This document shows, one piece after another, positions 38,521 to 51,400 of a DNA stretch of 64,000 bases. The translations under genes were made by a program, and so were the position numbers. Numbering within the stretch: position 1 is the first letter of the stretch; the number at the start of each line of letters is the position of its first letter. This DNA comes from Styela clava. Taxonomy: Eukaryota; Chordata; Ascidiacea; Stolidobranchia; Styelidae. The notes below the pieces were generated by a model, which was not told the origin of the DNA, ran no database searches, and saw only the letters and a list, made by a program, of their open reading frames with translations. The DNA is taken from positions 8,504,974-8,568,973 of the forward strand of contig NC_135259.1 of NCBI RefSeq assembly GCF_964204865.1, written 5' to 3'.

Positions 38521-39803
38521 AACATTTAGAAAAATAGGACTAAAATAAAGTGCAATCCTGATTTTAGATACACCTAACATTGCAGTTTTTTATGTAAAAA
38601 ATTAATAAATATAATAGTTGGGCGATAGAATACCCGAGGAATAAATAACAAGCACGGCTTTCAACAAAAAATTTGCAACTAATAGTGACTACTGAGGTTA
38701 CTGGCTCATCTAGCATGCCGCCTCATATGAATGGCTACTTTATGGCTTGTTTTGTTACACAAAAAATCCCAATGTATATATGTGTAATTAGGGTTGGCTC
38801 GAAATCATATGTTCAAAACGTGGCTCCAATTCAGTACATTATATTCGCAATAACGCATCCAAGTGAATATCTGTCAGCCTGGACCGAAGTTTTGATTTGT
38901 TGAGGTTAATAATTGTTTGTTAGAAAGAGAAACTTTTTATATCAGGAGAAATGATTTCCAAACTTGCAGCATACATTCGCGGAAAAATTCCCCTTTAACA
39001 AACGGGCGATTCTTTTTAGCGATGTTGTGGGCTACACCAGTGATTCCCAAAGTGGGCGATATCGCCCCCCAGTGGGCGAAAACGATACAGAGGGGGGCGA
39101 AAAAGTCTTAGGGGGCGATAGGGGGGCGATTTTGCGAAACCTGTTTTATGTTCGGCGCACTTAATTCTGTACTCTGCGTGCATTCGCAGGCTTGAATCAC
39201 GTGGGCGATTATCACACGCGAAAGGATTTCTGGTCTCGTCTTCGCAGTAAGGCAAGGTAGTTTGCGTATCCCAGTGGTCGGCAAAATACGGCCGGAATAA
39301 AATAATCTGGCCCGGGACGATTCACTGAATGAACCTTTCCCTGACCTTTGACCGCGGAAAATTCTTCCCATACTTTACCATTTTAAAATTTTCGGTGCTT
39401 ATTTTAAGAGTGGTTTCGCGAGTTGTTGCCTGTGAAATGGGGTGTTTGTTTCAAACTATCATTCTAATACACACCATTTAACAATCTGTTTTTTAAAAGT
39501 ACCGATAAAGAATTTTAGCCTAGTCTATCACAGCTATTTCTACACTAATTTTTGATTGCTGTATTTAAACTGAAACTCATAGAAAGACAAAGTATTCATT
39601 GACTTATTTGATTTATATTCAAATTTCCGAAAAACAACTAAAAACTAACGAATATAATTCAAAAACGCGAAAATGAGGTAGTGTTCACGACCACGCCTGA
39701 AAATCTGTCTGAGTGAGAGTGTCTGAGCGGATGCGAAAGGGGGCATTGTTACGTATTTTGCATCTTGCTGATTGGCCAATGTCACGAAGTAAACAAGGAA
39801 GTC

Positions 39804-42800
39804 TATGGTGGCCCATCGTTGTCACGTGTAAAATTAAAAAATGAAAAAGCGAAAATAAAAAAATAGTTGTGATAAAACATAAAATTAATTGAAAAAAAAG
39901 AAATAAAAAAAAAAATTAAAATTAAAAAAAAAAATTAAAAAACAAAACAAAAACAAAAAATTTAAAAAAAATTAAAATTAAAAAAAAATTAAAAAAAAAA
40001 ATTGGATAAAAAGAAAATAAAAAGGTTGACAACGATGGTCCGCCTCGTGGCCCATCGTTGTCACGCGTTTTTATTTTTGGAAAATTCGATGCTGCTTGGG
40101 ACCAACGTTGTCAGGCTTAATCCTACACGCACAAATGTGTTTCCTGGGTTTCTAACTCACTACTGGTTTTCATGAGCAATATCTAATAAAATTCAACATG
40201 AAAATGTTCTATAAATTCTCCATGCTACAAGTTCAACCACAAGCAATATATTTATAATAATGATAAGAGAATATAGAATTGGATACGAAAATTTGTTTTT
40301 ACGTGTAGAAGGTAATTTAATTGGAAAATGCTGCTTAACTGCTCAGTTGTCTGGACACTCGTGCGATGCCGGTACGGTACCGTCTGACCGTACCAGTACC
40401 CATGCAATCACTCATGAAAGAATGGGAGATACGGATAGTCTCGTAGAATATAGTCTACTGAAACAATCTCTGCGCCTGCCCCATACCGTACAGCCGTAAC
40501 GTACCGATCCAGACAAATGATAAATCGCCCGTGCTCAACCATTTATTTCAATCCATACCTCGACTCACAATATTCTACTAGGATCGAGGTATGGATTGAA
40601 ATAAATGGTTGAGCACGGGCGATTTATCATTTGTCTGGATCGGTACGTTACAGCTGTACGGTATGGGGCAGGCGCAGAGAGTGTTTCAGTAGTCTATATT
40701 CTACGAGACTATCCGTATCTCCCATTCTTCCATGAGTGATTGCATGGCTACCGGTACGGTCAGACGCAAAGCGACTATAACCGACTACCGGTATTTGGTA
40801 AGACGGTGCGGTACCGGCATCGCGAGTGTCCAGACAACTGAGTAGTTAAGCAGCATTCTCCAATTAAATTACCTTATACACGTAAAAACAAATTTTCCGA
40901 ATTTTCGTATTCAATTCTATATTCTCTTATCATTATTATAAATATATTACTTCTTGTTGAATAGGTAGCATGGAGAATTTATAGAACATTTTCATATTGA
41001 ATATTGCTCCAAAAAAATCAGTAGTGAGTTGGAAACCCAGGGAACACATTTCTGCGCGTAGGATTATGCCTGACAACGTTGGTCCCAAGCAGAAGCAAAT
41101 TTTCTAAAAATAAAAACGCGTGACAACGATGGGCCACGAGGCGGACCATCGTTGTCAACCTTTTTATTCAGTTTTTTTTTCAATTTTTTTTTTTGTTTTT
41201 TTTTCGTTTTTATTTATTTATTTATTTTTTTATTTTAAATTTTTTTTTCATTTTTTTTTAAATTATTTTTATGTTTTTTTACAACAATTTTTTTATTTTC
41301 GGTTTTTTATTTTATTTTTATTTTCAATTTTACGCGTGACAACGATGGCCACCATAGTATGGTGGCCCATCGTTGTCACGTGTAAAATTAAAAAAAAAAA
41401 TGAAAAAGCGAAAATAAAAAAATAGTTGTGATAAAACATAAAATTAATTGAAAAAAAAGAAATAAAAAAAAAAATTAAAATTAAAAAAAAAAATTAAAAA
41501 ACAAAACAAAAACAAAAAATTTAAAAAAAATTAAAATTAAAAAAAAATTAAAAAATAAAACAAAAAAAAAAAAAATTAAAAAAAAAAATTGGATAAAAAG
41601 AAAATGAAAAGGTTGACAACGATGGTCCGCCTCGTGGCCCATCGTTGTCACGCGTTTTTATTTTTGGAAAATTCGATGCTGCTTGGGACCAACGTTGTCA
41701 GGCTTAATCCTACACGCACAAATGTGTTTCCTGGGTTCCTAACTCACTACTGGTTTTCATGAGCAATATCTAATAAAATTCAACATGAAAATGTTCTATA
41801 AATTCTCCATGCTACAAGTTCAACCACAAGCAATATATTTATAATAATGATAAGAGAATATAGAATTGGATACGAAAATTTGTTTTTACGTGTAGAAGGT
41901 AATTTAATTGGAAAATGCTGCTTAACTGCTCAGTTGTCTGGACACTCGTGCGATGCCGGTACGGTACCGTCTGACCGTACCAGTACCCATGCAATCACTC
42001 ATGAAAGAATGGGAGATACGGATAGTCTCGTAGAATATAGTCTACTGAAACAATCTCTGCGCCTGCCCCATACCGTACAGCCGTAACGTACCGATCCAGA
42101 CAAATGATAAATCGCCCGTGCTCAACCATTTATTTCAATCCATACCTCGACTCACAATATTCTACTAGGATCGAGGTATGGATTGAAATAAATGGTTGAG
42201 CACGGGCGATTTATCATTTGTCTGGATCGGTACGTTACAGCTGTACGGTATGGGGCAGGCGCAGAGAGTGTTTCAGTAGTCTATATTCTACGAGACTATC
42301 CGTATCTCCCATTCTTCCATGAGTGATTGCATGGCTACCGGTACGGTCAGACGCAAAGCGACTATAACCGACTACCGGTATTTGGTAAGACGGTGCGGTA
42401 CCGGCATCGCGAGTGTCCAGACAACTGAGTAGTTAAGCAGCATTCTCCAATTAAATTACCTTATACACGTAAAAACAAATTTTCCGAATTTTCGTATTCA
42501 ATTCTATATTCTCTTATCATTATTATAAATATATTACTTCTTGTTGAATAGGTAGCATGGAGAATTTATAGAACATTTTCATATTGAATATTGCTCCAAA
42601 AAAATCAGTAGTGAGTTGGAAACCCAGGGAACACATTTCTGCGCGTAGGATTATGCCTGACAACGTTGGTCCCAAGCAGAAGCAAATTTTCTAAAAATAA
42701 AAACGCGTGACAACGATGGGCCACGAGGCGGACCATCGTTGTCAACCTTTTTATTCAGTTTTTTTTTCAATTTTTTTTTTTGTTTTTTTTTCGTTTTTAT

Positions 42801-44534
42801 TTATTTATTTATTTTTTTATTTTAAATTTTTTTTTTCATTTTTTTTTAAATTATTTTTATGTTTTTTTACAACAATTTTTTTATTTTCGGTTTTTTATTT
42901 TATTTTTATTTTCAATTTTACGCGTGACAACGATGGCCACCATAGTATGGTGGCCCATCGTTGTCACGTGTAAAATTAAAAAAAAAAATGAAAAAGCGAA
43001 AATAAAAAAATAGTTGTGATAAAACATAAAATTAATTGAAAAAAAAGAAATAAAAAAAAAAATTAAAATTAAAAAAAAAAATTAAAAAACAAAACAAAAA
43101 CAAAAAATTTAAAAAAAATTAAAATTAAAAAAAAATTAAAAAATAAAACAAAAAAAAAAAAAATTAAAAAAAAAATTGGATAAAAAGAAAATGAAAAGGT
43201 TGACAACGATGGTCCGCCTCGTGGCCCATCGTTGTCACGCGTTTTTATTTTTGGAAAATTCGATGCTGCTTGGGACCAACGTTGTCAGGCTTAATCCTAC
43301 ACGCACAAATGTGTTTCCTGGGTTCCTAACTCACTACTGGTTTTCATGAGCAATATCTAATAAAATTCAACATGAAAATGTTCTATAAATTCTCCATGCT
43401 ACAAGTTCAACCACAAGCAATATATTTATAATAATGATAAGAGAATATAGAATTGGATACGAAAATTTGTTTTTACGTGTAGAAGGTAATTTAATTGGAA
43501 AATGCTGCTTAACTGCTCAGTTGTCTGGACACTCGTGCGATGCCGGTACGGTACCGTCTGACCGTACCAGTACCCATGCAATCACTCATGAAAGAATGGG
43601 AGATACGGATAGTCTCGTAGAATATAGTCTACTGAAACAATCTCTGCGCCTGCCCCATACCGTACAGCCGTAACGTACCGATCCAGACAAATGATAAATC
43701 GCCCGTGCTCAACCATTTATTTCAATCCATACCTCGACTCACAATATTCTACTAGGATCGAGGTATGGATTGAAATAAATGGTTGAGCACGGGCGATTTA
43801 TCATTTGTCTGGATCGGTACGTTACAGCTGTACGGTATGGGGCAGGCGCAGAGAGTGTTTCAGTAGTCTATATTCTACGAGACTATCCGTATCTCCCATT
43901 CTTCCATGAGTGATTGCATGGCTACCGGTACGGTCAGACGCAAAGCGACTATAACCGACTACCGGTATTTGGTAAGACGGTGCGGTACCGGCATCGCGAG
44001 TGTCCAGACAACTGAGTAGTTAAGCAGCATTCTCCAATTAAATTACCTTATACACGTAAAAACAAATTTTCCGAATTTTCGTATTCAATTCTATATTCTC
44101 TTATCATTATTATAAATATATTACTTCTTGTTGAATATGTAGCATGGAGAATTTATAGAACATTTTCATATTGAATATTGCTCCAAAAAAATCAGTAGTG
44201 AGTTGGAAACCCAGGGAACACATTTCTGCGCGTAGGATTATGCCTGACAACGTTGGTCCCAAGCAGAAGCAAATTTTCTAAAAATAAAAACGCGTGACAA
44301 CGATGGGCCACGAGGCGGACCATCGTTGTCAACCTTTTTATTCAGTTTTTTTTTTCAATTTTTTTTTTTGTTTTTTTTTTCGTTTTTATTTATTTATTTA
44401 TTTTTTTATTTTAAATTTTTTTTTTCATTTTTTTTTAAATTATTTTTATGTTTTTTTACAACTATTTTTTTATTTTCGGTTTTTTATTTTATTTTTATTT
44501 TCAATTTTACGCGTGACAACGATGGGCCACCATA
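39804..44534. mobile_element. Tandem triple of a palindromic foldback element
   Basis: Three head-to-tail units at 39804-41356, 41358-42944 and 42946-44534, each separated by a single G. Each starts TATGGTGGCCCATCGTTG and ends with its inverse. The whole array is bounded by GAAGTC on both sides (39798-39803 and 44535-44540), a 6-bp duplication; extending one base each way makes it an imperfect 8-mer. Every unit is one large palindrome: arms of about 750 bp around a 20-nt loop (first unit 40564-40583). Arms contain an A-rich/T-rich low-complexity stretch and several copies of TGACAACG. Units 2 and 3 are nearly identical; unit 1 is about 33 bp shorter in its left A-rich tract. No transposase is encoded. 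An open frame of 79 codons repeats identically in each left arm (40260, 41847, 43434) but is simply one arm of the palindrome. Confidence 0.9.
40500..40648. repeat. Palindrome centre of foldback unit 1
   Basis: The arms around the loop at 40564-40583 match without a mismatch for more than 60 bp on each side (from CGTACCGATCCAGAC inward to ATACCTCGA). Equivalent centres recur about 1587 bp further on, twice. Such a structure can extrude as a cruciform or fold in single-stranded form. Confidence 0.93.
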
Positions 44535-46349
44535 GAAGTCTATGCCCGGGGAAATATCCAAACGGCGGTTTTGACGATGAATTTTTTTTATTTATAATCT
44601 ACGCTCGTGGAGTAAATTACATTTTTTTACGTAACAGAATTTATCGCGAGACACGTTTATACTGAATTATACTATATCCTAACAATTTAGTGAACAGCCA
44701 CTCGTTTAACGAGCCTACAATTTAATTATAATTAGACAAATGGAAACACGCAGAAAAGTTGATGCTGAGTGCAGGGGTTCAATAGCGCAGTAAATATTCG
44801 AATATATTGCAAAGCAATAAGGAAATAAAATTCATATTCTATTCGAGAGATTGATCACTGCATAATTTTTGTAAGAATGTATCTTCTTAAAAAAAATATT
44901 TATCAAAATTTCACAAATCATGCGGAAATATTCACTTCGATGTTTGGAAGTACGTATTTGTGCAAACCATTATTTTCTAAAATGAACATTACAAAGAACA
45001 AGCAAAGAAGTGGGTTTGGTGATGCCCATTTAGAAAATGTTTCAATCTTGGCGTCGTAAAGCTATCCAGCGTGATGCAGCAACAAGACAGTGTCACATTA
45101 AATGTCATTGTAATATTTTTTTAATAAGACGACTGAGTTGAGTTCACGAATTGTCGCAGTTTTTGCGCGCTGTTCCGTTTTTAACTTTCGAAAAATATAT
45201 GCGACCCGCAAAATACTAGCAACCCTGAATTTGTCCTGCGAGCGACATAAAATTTGCCGACCCCTGGGCCGTAGCCGATAGTCAGTCACGTCTTCTTCCA
45301 CATCCGAGTCTATGAATCCAAAAACAAATGGCTGGTTAATTATGAACTGGTGATCGGACTGGAGGCCGTGATAGGATGAGGAATCGGGAATGAATTTTTC
45401 CGAAGTTTTTTGGGGCAGGTCATCAGGCTGTACGAATGAATGAGATGTACGAAAATCATTATTATAAGTTTGGGAAAATCAACTTTGGTTTTATTATTTT
45501 AATGTGAAATGGGGTGGATTTAGGAAGTGAAATGCTATAAGACAAGAGTACACGGCGATTTTTGAGGAGGTAGAACCCTGGATTCTTTCATTTCCGACCT
45601 ATTATATGGTAAAAAGGGGGGTTTTCAGCCCGGCTACTATTGCTATTAAAACAACGAAATCACCTTTCCATCAGTAAACGGGGTAATTTTAGATATAATA
45701 AAAAAAACTCGCTGAAGAACACCAAGCTCATTTATCTCATTAAAAAACACTATAAACTATGATTTGTCTTCTTATTTGGTCTGTAATATATTCGTTTCTG
45801 ACTTTATATTTTTTTGTAGTACAGGGGGGCGATGAAGTTGTATAAACTACTTTAGGGGGGCGATGGTCAAAAAAGTTTGGGAAGCACTGGGCTACACTAT
45901 ATACAACTGACCAATAACATAGATTCACTTTCATTTTTCGAACATCTTTGTTTGACTTTTGTATGAATTTAGCAATGAATTAAATTTTGAATCACGTGCT
46001 TCAACTGGTCATAACTTTAAGAATGCTTCGTCTCATGATGGCGCCTAATTTTGTTTTACTCCGTTAGAACTGAAATATTTTGTTGGCAAGGAAGACACAT
46101 CGCTGAAGTTTGATTATTTTCGGTAAAGCAATAAAAATGCTGACATTCATCTAAAAATGTCTGTTTTCAGTGTCTAATTTTCGTTTTGTAACATCTTCAA
46201 ACTATCTTATTATATGACTGTTATCTAAAATACTGCCTTAGATAGTCCTAATAACGCATACATGAATACCGGTATAATTGAATTGTTACACGTGCTAAAC
46301 TGTGATAATGGTTTACCAATTGGCGGTATCTCAAACGCAAATTGAGGTC

Positions 46350-46448
46350 AAAATTAAACCGTTAAACTATTTCACTCAAGTTCGCGGGCCATTTTGAATC
46401 ACTGCGCGGGCCGTTATTATCCCGCAGACCGCTGTTTGGGAACCCCTG
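46350..46448 (-). mobile_element. Isolated hAT end
   Basis: The sequence ends GCTGTTTGGGAACCCCTG, preceded by GCGGGCC and CCCGCAGACCG motifs typical of hAT termini. No partner end was found to the left, so this is probably a solo or truncated copy. Confidence 0.5.
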
Positions 46449-48491
46449 ATCTACACTGATAAATATGTCATATAGTGCATATACTATATATTTAAAAAAA
46501 ATACAATTATACTTGAGTTAGATATTACAGTGTGGAATCGCACCTCAAAATTAGGGGGGTGTTTGAAATTTCATTGCCCGCAAGGAAAAATTGTGCGGCT
46601 CGCAGAGAAAGACCAATTTTGAATGAGGTGGGGCGAGAATCCAATTCTCGAGTCTAATTTATGAATATAACGTCACAATGCCCGAAGCTACCGTGTTTCC
46701 GCAAAAATAAAACAGGGTTGTTAGTTCATTTTTTTATTCGAAAAATAACACATAAAGATTATTTTGGGGGGATGTCTTTTATTTTCAATTATCAAAAATA
46801 AAATTAAAAAGTACAGAATTACGAGATTTTCAAATATACAAATAATTGAAACCTATATCCATTTACCTATAAATAACACGTATTTATTTAAAAAAAAAAG
46901 CTACACATAGATTATTCAAAAATGACCAATCTTTTAAAATGTGTGGCCTTAGTTTTCTGTCTCTCTCTCTTTCTGTTAATGCTTAAGTCGTGTGTATTGT
47001 GTGTAAGCTGTGTGCTTTCTGTAATACATTTGATTATTTACAGACATGGTCTAATCTTCGAGTTCACAACACATACCCGACATGAGCTGGTAACCGGACG
47101 AGAGGACGTGGTTCGCCATATGATTGAGCCGTCTTATCGTCCTTCCTCTCCCCCGGGATAAATATGAAAATCATATCTTGTAAATCCCAAACAGTTTAAA
47201 TTTATTTATTTATGAGAGCAATGCTCAAATATATGGACACCAAGTAACTTACCGTGCGAAGTCTGCAGTGCGTTACCGGTATCGAAAAAAAAAACTTCCG
47301 ACTTGAGTTCAAAAAATCAAAAGAGAAGACAGCTGTAATGTTTGGCGGAATAAAAACTGTGTTACAATGAATAAAAATTAATCAGCGGAATTTCGGGTGA
47401 AATATTAAATCTCATAGAATTGATAGGAAATTTAGGAACAAATGAAAGTAATAGTCTTCTACGGACAACAATTTTAGTAGCAAATGAGCACTGGCCGGCA
47501 TTCGAATGGGCCATGGTGTAATAAGTATAAGTTTATTTCGACATAACTGACAATAAAATGATTGATAAAAACATATAAATAAAAACTGATTATGGTGTGC
47601 CCTGATAAGTACAAAAACAAAAATGAAACAAATTATAATTTACTTGATGTTGAAACGAAAAAGCGGGATATACATTCCAATGAAACATGGATAGGCATGA
47701 CTTCATAAATACGGAGAGTGACCATTATTAGATAAAAAATTGAAAACAACAATAAATGACCCCTTCTTTTAAAACAAGTATTTCGAAATTGGTCTGTCAT
47801 GACGCCTAAGACTGAGAGTATACAATTGCCGAAAAAAGAACAGTCACACTATAAGATGAGTCATTTAGGTTATTATATACAAAAGTAAATTCAACTGATT
47901 CATGCGAGACAGATAGACATGTCTTCACCATATTGTGTTGACTTGATTTCACAGCTGAATATGGTTACATTCTCTGGGTCAAATGAGACATTCCACAGGA
48001 CATGTCATAAAACAAGTGCTGTCCTTACGAACAAGATCTTGATTATTATTTTCTTTTTCTTAAACGGAATGGTCATTGCTGACCAGCTGTGGCACTTTTC
48101 ACAAATCGGCGCCATTGGTCCCGGTTCTGTGACATTTTGAACAACTCAGACATGCTGAGGTCCGCTATGTCCTTAACACTGTCTGACATCCTTCATTATT
48201 TTACGTCACAGGAAAATAGCTTGGGCGTATTGAACTGCCAGGTGAATTGCCCCGAGGGCATAGATATGTTTCCAGAAAGTCAATAATCATTTTTATTAAT
48301 ACTATTTTTGAGGGAAGTAGCCTAGGCAGAAAGGTACCATATATTTTGAATAATGTTTTGGGTTTACGTGTATTGAATGACTGTAACTTCCGGTATTTTA
48401 TACGGAAATTCGTAGCTCGTTATTTGTGTACAACTTAGGCAGTTTACCAAGAGTGCCACGTTCATACTTCAGACAAAAATAGTGAACCAAG
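46449..48491. other. Region upstream of mboat7
   Basis: Contains a dispersed repeat at 47077-47180 (listed separately). Open frames at 46922-47161 and 47919-48140 have no recognisable domain; the first runs into the repeat. No other gene supported. Confidence 0.4.
47077..47180 (+). repeat. Dispersed repeat, possible SINE, copy 1
   Basis: This matches the reverse complement of about 63790-63890. Shared core strings are CGGACGAGAGG, GTGGTTCGCCATATG and CCGGGATAAAT, with intervening sequence aligned base by base apart from substitutions. The GGTTCG string is reminiscent of a tRNA B box, but the tRNA origin is not shown. Confidence 0.7.
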
Positions 48492-51400
48492 ATGAACTTG
48501 TTGCCTTCGCAGCAAGCGTTAGATTTTGTAGTGGTTACTGGAAGCTCTCTACTTGCAGCCCTAACATGCAGAAAAATAGAAAACCCAGTAACGAGAAGAC
48601 TTTTGCTCGGTGGTGTGGGATTTATCACAGCTATATATTATAGCGGACTTCAGTTCTTGTATGTGCTACTGCTCATTTTGCTTACGTCTTCTATTGCAAT
48701 GACAAAGTAAGTGAAAGTTAACTGATTGCAGGATTGCCCGAGGGAGAATATAAATTTAATCACTTGGCACATTGTCATACAATTTTTTTCGGAATTTTCG
48801 CAACATCGGTTACTTGGTAACAATTATTAATTATAGCAAGTCATGAATGAGATTTGTTTTCATTTTCAATTTTCAAATCATGATAGATAGTATTCTTAAA
48901 ATTCTTTTTTGTATTCTTTGCCCGCCTCTTTATTATCAGTTGCCCGCGTCACATTCGGAGAGTAATCAATAAATAACATTTCGTGTTGTTCGTAATAAAA
49001 TTAATCAGGAAAATCTTTAGACATATTGTTCATCACTAATGTCAGTGGATTGACTAGTGTAATGGCTAGCTGAGGCAACTAGCCAAGTTGAATGATGTGC
49101 TTGGTAGTCTAAATTATTATCTGGCTTTCTATCGTTGGTCGGGAATATATTCTAATAATATAGGAATCATAAAAAACTAAAAATTGAATGCGGATTCTAT
49201 TAGCCTTTAATGGCTATGTCTGACGACTATGTGTTTGCACAATAAAAGTGTTTGTTTTTTATTGCACTGTTTACTTATTCTTTGCACTATTGTGGCCCGC
49301 GAACAATGCAAAAAGCAGAGTTGTGTTACATGTTGAACAGTTTAACATTCCAACACTTTTTGAAACACAGATATCACCCAAACGTTGTGCTGGTAATAGC
49401 GTTTGTTCTGCGAATTTTGTCCAACATTCTGGCAATTCAATTCAAATCGTGGGATGACGACAACACAATCACTGGGTCACTGTTAATGATAACTACATTG
49501 AAGGTTGGTGAATAACAGAGTTTATGTATCATGCCAAGCATAGCTTAAGTGACTTGGAATTACCTACCTATCTACACGCTTCATGTTCCACTCATTTTAA
49601 ACTTAAAAAAAAAATTTTTTTTGCAGCATTTTAAACTTACAACTACTAATTCCTACAAAATATATTAATTGATGATAATGAAATTTTATCATTTTCCTTT
49701 TGAGTACCGACTTCACTGTGCCACTGTGCGTTGAAAACGGGATTAGGATTATCATTAATAATGAAGCCATTCAATTTCTTTAATTGTCAGGCTGTGGGTG
49801 TATCATATGAAGTGCACACATATTACTTTGCAAAACAAGAAACGCATTCCACGAATAGAAAAGTATTATCGAAGCCACTGGAGCACGAACCTAAATATGT
49901 TGACATCCTTCTTTACTTGTTTTGTTGTTGCGGGCAATTCACAGGTAGCTAAATATTTAAATACAATAAGACTGTGGATGTTCATCATATCATAACTATT
50001 CAGCTCTCGTTCACAAATATCAGTTGCACAACCGAGTTAAATGTGTCGTAATCGTTCATGGTCGTCGCGCACAATATGAAATAAATAAATACTGACAAAT
50101 ATTTAACTGACAAAGTTACTTTGCACAGTAAAGGCTAATGAAAATTTTTTTTTTCATGAATTAACCAATGGAAATGGCGGTACAACAATATATAACTCCT
50201 CATTTGTATTTGACGTTCTTCTTGATAGAAATATTCAACTCTTTCTCTTCTATCTTTCAAAATTATTTTTTACACTCAATAAAATTATTTTAGGTCCATA
50301 TTACACCTTTAAAACTTACTATGAAGGCACCTCTATTCCGAACAAAGTCTATTCAAAAACTCACTGGAAACAATACTCTTGCAAGATATTTTTACATTGC
50401 CTTATTGCAATTACAGTACACTTAATTGGAAGACAATATGTCGGTTTACATCTTCTGGGCACAGAGGGATTCAAAACCATGTCATTACCAACGAGGTCAG
50501 ATATTTGTATCGTTGATTGTCGATTAAGGGGCGATTTTAATTTGTAACTAAATTTATTTCCTGTCCATCAGCTGTTTATTTTCAAATTGTGAAATTTCAA
50601 TAATCAATGATATATATATAGTAAACTACACCAGTGGGGGAAAATGCCTTCACTAAAAAGTTCAAGTATCTCTTTACATTTGTAATGTTACAATTATATA
50701 CAACTATAAGCGCCCCGGAAGTGTTCGTACCAAGATGACACATAACCTGGTACACACACTATGTTCAGGTTGTGCACCATCTTGGTACGAATACTTCGGG
50801 AGCACCCAGCCATATATATATATATATATATATATATAACTATATTTTTTAAATAATTCCGGGGGGAATCGTAAGTACAGATTCAGTAATTATTCGACCA
50901 TACAACTGAGACCTCAATGTATTAATCTGTTATGATGTATATGCAGAATACTTCAGGTAGTTTTGACAAGTCAAAATGGAGGACTTTTCCTCATATCTTC
51001 ATGGTTGGGAGCCGAGTGCGTCTGTGTGGTAGCAGGTATTGGAGCGTACCCCAAAGAGATGAAGTCTAAAAGTGGTCAAGGTCCCACAGCACAGTATGAT
51101 TTTTATTTTTTCAACAACAAAAAATAAAGCATCAGATTAGCATAAACAATCGGTGGCATTCATGTACTTCCGTGACGTTTTGTCGATTATGTTTAGGAAT
51201 TATAACTGTAGGTGCACTATACTAATTTTTTGTTTTTCAGAAACATTTCGAATAATTGTCGAATTGTTTGTTCTTGTTAAAAATGATTTTTTACATAACA
51301 TGAGGAAGCTATACTAATACACAAGATGGGAGTTGGGGGAGTTGAAATCTTTTTATTTATATTAACAGTTTCAATACCAGCGAGGACACATCAGACTGGG

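Larger units (their letters stand above)
36340..38525 (-). pseudogene. Non-LTR retrotransposon remnant (RT and endonuclease-like tail)
   Basis: The minus strand at 37866-37663 encodes VGNLRLVAICLTLYEIYT followed by QKGFVPSEGVFEH. This matches the fingers/palm portion of reverse transcriptases of R2-like or related LINEs (WRPI.L..TLYKIYT...QKGF....G..EH). Further downstream on the same strand (about 37440-37393 joined across the MITE to 36613-36370) comes VVLDVVCPFDNGED...SRKHSKYEELR...GVGSLGS. This resembles the C-terminal region following the RT in site-specific LINEs with a restriction-like endonuclease. Stops and frame changes are frequent. A segment of about 420 bp is tandemly duplicated at 37842-38100 and 38266-38520. 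The family assignment is from motif memory. Confidence 0.65.
39272..45266. mobile_element. hAT MITE, same family as 7328-12857
   Basis: Begins CAGTGGTCGGCAAAATACGG and ends AATTTGCCGACCCCTG. The right part (44541-45266) aligns along its length with the outer hAT of the first nest. Shared landmarks are TACGTAACAG, ACTCGTTTAA, TAATTAGAC, a block around GTTGATGCTGAGTGC, and GCGACCCGC near the end. No convincing target duplication is visible (GCGTATCC against GGCCGTAG), so one end may have been replaced or rearranged. It contains the foldback array. Confidence 0.75.
39038..45889. mobile_element. hAT element, outermost layer of the 39-46 kb nest
   Basis: Ends are CAGTGATTCCCAAAGTGGGC (left) and the inverted AGTTTGGGAAGCACTG (right). 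Runs of GGGGGGCGAT lie near both ends. It is flanked by a perfect 8-bp duplication GGCTACAC (39030-39037 and 45890-45897). Its own sequence is about 39038-39271 and 45267-45889; no transposase was recognised in those parts. Confidence 0.92.

Noticed and set aside
40260..40499. 79-codon open frame repeated identically three times (40260, 41847, 43434)
   Set aside because: It lies wholly in one arm of a palindrome and is copied with the unit. No domain, and the same DNA in the other arm is not open in an equivalent way.
41120..41425. Phenylalanine-rich open frames in the foldback array (also at 42707, 42780, 44294, 44326)
   Set aside because: They are translations of T-rich low-complexity tracts.
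46922..47161. 79-codon open frame with a hydrophobic start
   Set aside because: Its C-terminal half is the dispersed repeat also found near 63840, and no splice or homology support exists.
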